Shown here one piece after another: positions 59,839-64,000 of a stretch of 64,000 bases of DNA (position 1 is its first letter; each line of letters starts with the position of its first letter). Made by a program: the position numbers and the translations under genes. The DNA comes from Bacteroidales bacterium. GTDB taxonomy: Bacteria; Bacteroidota; Bacteroidia; Bacteroidales; UBA932. The notes under the pieces are model-generated. The model worked only from the letters and a program-made list of their open reading frames with translations, had not been told where the DNA came from and did no database searches. Location of the stretch: assembly GCA_017651225.1 (NCBI GenBank), contig JAGCDF010000074.1, forward strand, positions 20,074-84,073. Reading direction: 5' to 3'.

Positions 59839-60300
59839 CTACGCTTTCCGCACCGGTCCCTTCCGGGACGGGTGGCAAAGCAGTTGCACTTCAAAACCGT
59901 CGATCCGGTAGCCGCGGTAGCGCTTGCCCTTCAGGTGCGCCTCCACCCACAGGATCAGCTCCTCGTCCTCGAGATCGCGCCACGCCTCGCTCTCCGTGTC
60001 GTAGAGATGCAGGTGCGGGCCGACGCGGCCGTCGAAAATCATCTTGCCGCCGCGGGCGGAGCGGCGTCCGTAGATGCCCAGTTCCGCAAGCAGGGTCAGG
60101 ATGTTGTACACCGACGCCGGCGAGATGCGGGTGCTGCCGTTCTTCTCAATCCAGGCCGCCACGTCGTCCGGGCTGGCGTGCACGAGGTTCCACATCGCCT
60201 CGTGGACGGCCATGCGCTGGGGCGTGGCCTTCAGGCCGCGGTCGCGCAGCAGGCGCTTGAACTGGATGATGTCCGGAATGCCTTTCCCCTTCAGTTTCAT
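59839..60300 (-). CDS. Fur-family transcriptional regulator lacking the CxxC zinc pair
   Basis: A 153-residue protein with the Fur winged helix (LLRDRGLKATPQRMAVHEAMW, ISPASVYNILTLLAELGI) and GPHLHLYD of the regulatory metal site. The C-terminal CxxC pairs that hold structural zinc in most Fur/PerR proteins are missing; only one cysteine is left near the end. It resembles PerR-like members of Bacteroidota. It follows rpoN by 2 bases and precedes trxB, so a peroxide- or redox-response role is plausible (inference). Confidence 0.85.
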   Translation of the reverse strand: MKLKGKGIPDIIQFKRLLRDRGLKATPQRMAVHEAMWNLVHASPDDVAAWIEKNGSTRISPASVYNILTLLAELGIYGRRSARGGKMIFDGRVGPHLHLYDTESEAWRDLEDEELILWVEAHLKGKRYRGYRIDGFEVQLLCHPSRKGPVRKA

Positions 60301-60302
60301 GG

Positions 60303-61706
60303 CTATAACTCCTTGCGCCAGCGGGCCAGCGGAATGCCGAGCTGCCCGCGGTATTTGGCGATGGTGCGGCGCGCGACCTTGTAGCCGCGGCGGCCCATTT
60401 CCTCCACGAGCTGCTCGTCGGTGAGCGGTTTGTGCTTATCCTCTGCGTCCACGCACTCCTGCAGGGCCTTCTTCAGCTCGCGGGTGGACACCTCCTCGCC
60501 CTCCTTGTTCTCCATGCCTTCGGAGAAGAAGTACTTCAGCGGGAAGATGCCGAAATGCGTCTCGATGTACTTGCTGTTGACCACGCGGGAGATGGTCGAG
60601 ATATCGAAGCCGGTCCGCTCGGCGATGTCCTTGAGGACCATCGGCTTGAGGTCGGCTTCGTCGCCGGACACGAAATAGTCGTGCTGGTAGTTCAGGATCT
60701 CCGACATGGTCCGGTTCAGCGTGTTCTGGCGCTGCTTGAGCGCCTCCACGAACCATTTGGCGGAGTCCAGCTTCTGGCGCACGAAGGTCGCGGCCTCCTT
60801 CTGGGCGCGCTCCGAAGAGCCCTTCGCCTCGAGGAGCAGGTCCGCGTATTTCTTGTTGACGCGCAGCTCCGGCACGGAGAAGCGCGGCATCGTGAAGGAC
60901 AGCTCGCCGTCATGCTCTTCGAGCACGAAGTCCGGCACGATCTGCTGCGCCTGGTCGGTGTAGGTGTAGTCCACCTCCCCGCCCGGCGCGGGATTGAGCT
61001 TGACGATGCGGGCCATCGCCCCCTTCAAATCCGCCTCGGACAGGCCCAGGCGGGACATGATCTTCTGGAAATGCTTGTTCGAGAACTCCTGGAAATAGTT
61101 CTCCAGGATGCGCTCGGCGTTGACGGTGTCGGGGGTTTGCTTCATGGACTTGAGCTGCAGGAGCAGGCACTCGCGCAGGTCGCGCGCGCCGACCCCGGCC
61201 GGGTCGAAGTCCTGCACCACCTTGAGCATCTCCAGCACTTCCTCGGGCGTGGTGGTGATGCCGGCCCGGAAGGCCATGTCATCCACCAGCGACTCGATGT
61301 CGCGCCGCAGGTAGCCGTCCTCGTCGAGCGAGCCGATGATGAACGACGCCACGGCGTACTGCTCCGGGGTGAGGTTGCGGTAGCCCAGCTGGTCCATCAG
61401 GCTCTGGGTGAAGCTCTGCCGCACCGAGAAGGTGTTGTATTCGGGTCTGGGGTCCTTGCCCCAGTTGTTGACGCGCGTCTTGTAGGCAGGGATATCGCCC
61501 TCGTCCGTGATCTCGTCCAGCGAGACGTCCTTGGCCTCTTCGGCCTTCTCGGGATCGGGGGTGTCGTCCAGCACAGGGTTCTCCTCCAGCTCCGCGCGGA
61601 TCCGCTGCTCGAGCTCCTGGATGGGAAGTTCGATCAGTTTGATCGTCTGGATCTGCAGCGGAGAGAGCTTCTGCTGCTGTTTGAGTTCGAGTCCCTGCTT
61701 GATCAT
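60303..61706 (-). CDS. rpoN: RNA polymerase sigma-54 factor
   Basis: A 467-residue sigma factor. The N-terminal Gln/Leu-rich activator-binding region (LELKQQQKLSPLQIQTIKL), the acidic region II, the core-binding domain and the RpoN box ARRTIAKYR at about 445-453 are all present. Sigma-54 needs AAA+ activators, none of which is in this window. It lies between a SPOR-domain gene and fur on the same strand with gaps of 2 bases. Confidence 0.97.
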   Translation of the reverse strand: MIKQGLELKQQQKLSPLQIQTIKLIELPIQELEQRIRAELEENPVLDDTPDPEKAEEAKDVSLDEITDEGDIPAYKTRVNNWGKDPRPEYNTFSVRQSFTQSLMDQLGYRNLTPEQYAVASFIIGSLDEDGYLRRDIESLVDDMAFRAGITTTPEEVLEMLKVVQDFDPAGVGARDLRECLLLQLKSMKQTPDTVNAERILENYFQEFSNKHFQKIMSRLGLSEADLKGAMARIVKLNPAPGGEVDYTYTDQAQQIVPDFVLEEHDGELSFTMPRFSVPELRVNKKYADLLLEAKGSSERAQKEAATFVRQKLDSAKWFVEALKQRQNTLNRTMSEILNYQHDYFVSGDEADLKPMVLKDIAERTGFDISTISRVVNSKYIETHFGIFPLKYFFSEGMENKEGEEVSTRELKKALQECVDAEDKHKPLTDEQLVEEMGRRGYKVARRTIAKYRGQLGIPLARWRKEL

Positions 61707-61708
61707 CG

Positions 61709-62260
61709 CTACAGTTCTGCGGGCAGGTCGGCGGGCCGGGTGTCAGCCCGTCCGATCGTGGGATACTTGAAACGTTCCCGGACGATGAACGCGTCCGGAA
61801 AATCCCCCTTGATCCGCTGCAGCAGGGCCTCGGCCTCCAGGCGCGTGCGGAAGTTGCCGGCCGTCACCTTGAAGTTCGGGGAGGCGAAGCTGCGGTACGC
61901 CTGGATGTGGGGGTACAGCGTGTTGAAGCGGCGGATCACGGCGGCGGATTCATCCCGCGCCGTCCGCGTGCTCGCGAAATAGAGCCGGATCCGGAAGCCG
62001 TTGTACTGCTTGCCGGCGTTGGCGGCCACCTGTTTGTTCAGCGCGGCGCGCACGGCGGGCGACTGGCGCACCACCACGCGCTCGGGCAGGGCCGAGAAAA
62101 TGTCGCGCCCCAGCAGCGTGGAGTCCACCTGGACCTCCTCGCCGGCGTGCTCGATCTCGCTCGGAATCTCCTCCTCCGCGTTCTGCGCCCGCAGGGCGGG
62201 AGCGCCCAGGGTCAGCAGGGCGAGGATCCAGAACAGTTTATTTAGTCGTTGTAATCTCAT
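61709..62260 (-). CDS. Exported SPOR-domain protein
   Basis: A 183-residue protein with a signal peptide (LFWILALLTLGAPALRAQ), an acidic linker, and a C-terminal SPOR-like domain (YNGFRIRLYFASTRTARDE, KVTAGNFRTRLEAEALLQRI) that binds denuded peptidoglycan in the family. It may localise to the septum. It overlaps the upstream lipoprotein gene by 23 bases and ends 3 bases before the rpoN start. Confidence 0.85.
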   Translation of the reverse strand: MRLQRLNKLFWILALLTLGAPALRAQNAEEEIPSEIEHAGEEVQVDSTLLGRDIFSALPERVVVRQSPAVRAALNKQVAANAGKQYNGFRIRLYFASTRTARDESAAVIRRFNTLYPHIQAYRSFASPNFKVTAGNFRTRLEAEALLQRIKGDFPDAFIVRERFKYPTIGRADTRPADLPAEL

Positions 62261-62741
62261 CGTTCTCCGTTTCGGGTTGGGTGAGCAGGCTGCTCAGCGG
62301 GATATCCAGTATTTCAATATTCTTGCCAATGCCGCCGCGGGCGGCCACACGCACGAAAACACTGAAGGTGACATCGTCATAATTCGACTTTTTGCCCAGG
62401 AGCCCCAGGAGCCGCAGGGGGTTGAACCCTTCGGCGATGTTGCCCTGCAGCGGGATCCGGTACAGCGCGTCGCTGTGGGCGGGCACCATCAGCTGGTCGG
62501 CGTGGACCGCCAGCGCTTCCTGGCCCTTGTACTTCGCCACACCGGTGACGTTCGTGACCTCGAATCCAATGGTCGGGTTGTGGATGCCCACCTCGATCAG
62601 TGCGGACACGCCGCTGAAGCCTTCCGGCGAGATGGAAATCAGCCGCACCGAGGTGACGCTGATATCCTTGATGCCCTTGTCCTTGCAGCCGGAAAGCAGC
62701 AGGAGCGGGATGAGCAGCAGCAATAAGGATAATTTCTTCAT
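62238..62741 (-). CDS. LEA14-like (WHy-domain) lipoprotein
   Basis: A 167-residue lipoprotein (Cys19 in LLSGC). The mature part has the LEA type 2 pattern: IKDISVTSVRLISISPEG, SALIEVGIHNPTIGFEV and later strands. The family has an immunoglobulin-like fold and is tied to stress or envelope roles, but the function here is unknown. It has its own promoter box and overlaps the SPOR gene by 23 bases. Confidence 0.8.
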   Translation of the reverse strand: MKKLSLLLLLIPLLLLSGCKDKGIKDISVTSVRLISISPEGFSGVSALIEVGIHNPTIGFEVTNVTGVAKYKGQEALAVHADQLMVPAHSDALYRIPLQGNIAEGFNPLRLLGLLGKKSNYDDVTFSVFVRVAARGGIGKNIEILDIPLSSLLTQPETENDEITTTK

Positions 62742-62762
62742 GCGCGTAAAAGTTATATCCTA

Positions 62763-62770
62763 CAAAGATA
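62763..62770 (-). promoter_or_regulatory. TAnnTTTG promoter box of the LEA14-SPOR-rpoN-fur transcript
   Basis: TATCTTTG on the minus strand, 21 bases before the lipoprotein ATG. The four genes downstream have no gaps above 3 bases, so this may drive rpoN and fur. Confidence 0.6.
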
Positions 62771-62790
62771 AGAAAAATCTCTATCTTAAA

Positions 62791-64000
62791 CTACTCCGAA
62801 TCCCGGACCAGTTCGCAGAGCAACGTGGCCTGGGTGCAGTCGCGGACGACGACGTCCACGAGGTCGCCTGCGCGGTGCGCCGTGTCCGGCCAAACGCACA
62901 TCTTGTTCTGGCTGTTGCGGCCGCAGAGTTCGGCCGGATTGCGCTTGGAAGGGCCTTCGACCAGCACCTGGAAGGTCTTGCCGAGGTCGCGGCGGTTGCT
63001 CTCGAGCGAGAGGCGGTTCTGCAGGGCGATGATCTCCTCGAGGCGGCGGGTCTTCACCTCCGGCGGCACGTCGTCGGGGTATTTCTTCGCGGCGAGCGTG
63101 CCCGGCCGCTCGGAATACTGGAACATGAAGGCGGCGTCGAAGCCGACGGCCTCGAAGAGGCTCAGCGTGTCGCGGTGGTCCTCCTCCGTTTCGGAGCAGA
63201 AGCCCGCGATCACGTCGGTGGAAATGGCGCAGTCGGGCATCAGTGCGCGGATCTTCGCCACGCGCTCCAGGTAGCCCTCCCGCGTGTAGCGGCGGCGCAT
63301 CTTCTCCAGCATCCGGTCGGAGCCGGACTGGACCGGCAGGTGGATGTGGTGGCAGATGTTGGCGTGCGAGGCCATCGTCTCCAGCACGGCGTCAGAGATG
63401 TCCTGCGGATTGGAGGTCGAGAAACGGATGCGCAGCCCCGGCACGGCCTCGGCCACCAGGGCAAGCAGGCCGGCGAAATCGAGATCGCCGACGCGGTAGG
63501 AGTCCACGTTCTGCCCCAGCAGGGTGATCTCCTTGTAGCCGTCCATCGCGCAGTGGCAGGCCTCGCGCACGATGGTGTGCGGGTCGCGGCTGCGCTCGGC
63601 GCCGCGGGTGTAGGGAACCACGCAATAGGAACAGACGTTGTTGCAGCCGCGCATGATGGAGATGAAGGCGGAGACGCCGTTCTTGTCCACGCGCACCGGC
63701 GCGATGTCGCCGTAGGTCTCCTCGCGGGAGAGCAGGACGTCGATCTGCGGGTGGCCCTGCGAAGCGGCGTCAAGCAGGCGCGGCAGGCTCCGGTAGGCGT
63801 CCGGCCCGGCCACGATGTCCACCTTGCCCGACTCCAGGAGGGCGTCCTTGAGGCGCTCGGCCATGCAGCCGAGGATGCCGACGACCACGCCCGGACGCGT
63901 CTTGCGCTGGAAATTGAACTGTTCGATGCGACCCCAGATGCGCTGCTCGGCGTTGTCGCGCACGGAGCAGGTGTTCGCGAGGATCACTTCGGCATCTGCC
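62791..64000 (-). CDS. miaB: tRNA-2-methylthio-N6-dimethylallyladenosine synthase MiaB (5' part outside window)
   Basis: At least 402 residues of a radical-SAM methylthiotransferase that modifies A37 of tRNAs. The visible part begins inside the UPF0004 domain (ILANTCSVRDNAEQR), continues with GILGCMAERLK, the radical-SAM cluster CNNVCSYC and the HLPVQSGSDRML region, and ends with a TRAM domain. SVRDNAEQR distinguishes MiaB from RimO and MtaB. The N-terminus runs off the right edge of the window; it is not truncated biologically. Confidence 0.94.
   Translation of the reverse strand, partial: ADAEVILANTCSVRDNAEQRIWGRIEQFNFQRKTRPGVVVGILGCMAERLKDALLESGKVDIVAGPDAYRSLPRLLDAASQGHPQIDVLLSREETYGDIAPVRVDKNGVSAFISIMRGCNNVCSYCVVPYTRGAERSRDPHTIVREACHCAMDGYKEITLLGQNVDSYRVGDLDFAGLLALVAEAVPGLRIRFSTSNPQDISDAVLETMASHANICHHIHLPVQSGSDRMLEKMRRRYTREGYLERVAKIRALMPDCAISTDVIAGFCSETEEDHRDTLSLFEAVGFDAAFMFQYSERPGTLAAKKYPDDVPPEVKTRRLEEIIALQNRLSLESNRRDLGKTFQVLVEGPSKRNPAELCGRNSQNKMCVWPDTAHRAGDLVDVVVRDCTQATLLCELVRDSE

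Noticed and set aside
62791-64000. miaB as a truncated pseudogene
   Set aside because: The frame stays open to the window edge and all internal motifs are intact; only the window boundary cuts it.

Overview
The window reads as one contiguous chromosomal segment of a GC-rich member of the Bacteroidota, most likely Bacteroidales. The evidence is repeated TAnnTTTG -7 promoter boxes (two with a TTTG exactly 19 bases upstream), few Shine-Dalgarno sequences, a long single-chain PurL, an Rpb6-type omega subunit, the nadK/pdxJ-uppS-bamA-skp neighbourhood, the trxB-bamD-rpoZ-recN neighbourhood and a TonB-dependent receptor. No rRNA, tRNA, CRISPR array, prophage or insertion sequence was seen. High GC produces very long antisense open frames, which I left out.

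Region by region. 31-6321 (minus) is a purine operon, purE-purL-purC-purF, whose PurF has lost its glutaminase catalytic residues. 6501-8393 (plus) holds an MgtC-family protein and dihydroorotase. 8394-9309 is a long intergenic region with hairpin repeats, ending in a candidate transcription attenuator for the pyrimidine operon pyrK-pyrD-pyrF-pyrE-pyrB (9310-13348). PyrB carries a PyrI-like zinc tail. 13394-17819 (minus) is an MBOAT plus two SGNH proteins, a probable periplasmic O-acylation cassette. uvrB (minus) and a relA-type (p)ppGpp synthetase (plus) diverge around 20 kb. 22.9-26.6 kb (minus) carries a SLC13-type anion symporter, a porin and a CNNM/CBS protein. 27.4-30.7 kb (plus) carries an M3 peptidase and pncB. 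30.7-34.9 kb (minus) couples a 2-oxoacid:ferredoxin oxidoreductase to glutamate dehydrogenase. 35.0-43.6 kb is envelope biogenesis (skp, bamA, uppS), nadK, pdxJ, a second Skp-like protein, a glycosyltransferase and a lipoprotein.

The most unusual block is 43587-54667 (minus), a tight six-gene run with 4-base ATGA overlaps at three junctions. In transcription order it encodes a REC-PP2C phosphatase, a membrane coiled-coil beta-propeller protein, a propeller-type histidine kinase that lacks its phosphoacceptor histidine, a soluble histidine kinase that keeps it, a TPR-TonB-dependent receptor, and a one-module NRPS-like A-T-TE enzyme whose thioesterase nucleophile is cysteine. I infer a dedicated make-and-sense small-molecule system. 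A secreted protein of unknown function is transcribed divergently from it.

54.8-64.0 kb ends with recN, rpoZ, bamD, trxB, a Fur-family regulator, rpoN, a SPOR protein, a LEA14-like lipoprotein and the 3' part of miaB.

Three intergenic regions (about 8.5-8.7, 20.1-20.2 and 27.05-27.33 kb) share a family of hairpins in which loop sequence and length are kept while stem sequence changes with complementarity preserved. Neighbouring hairpins in a unit reuse the same stem sequence. This is the second main candidate for something undescribed.
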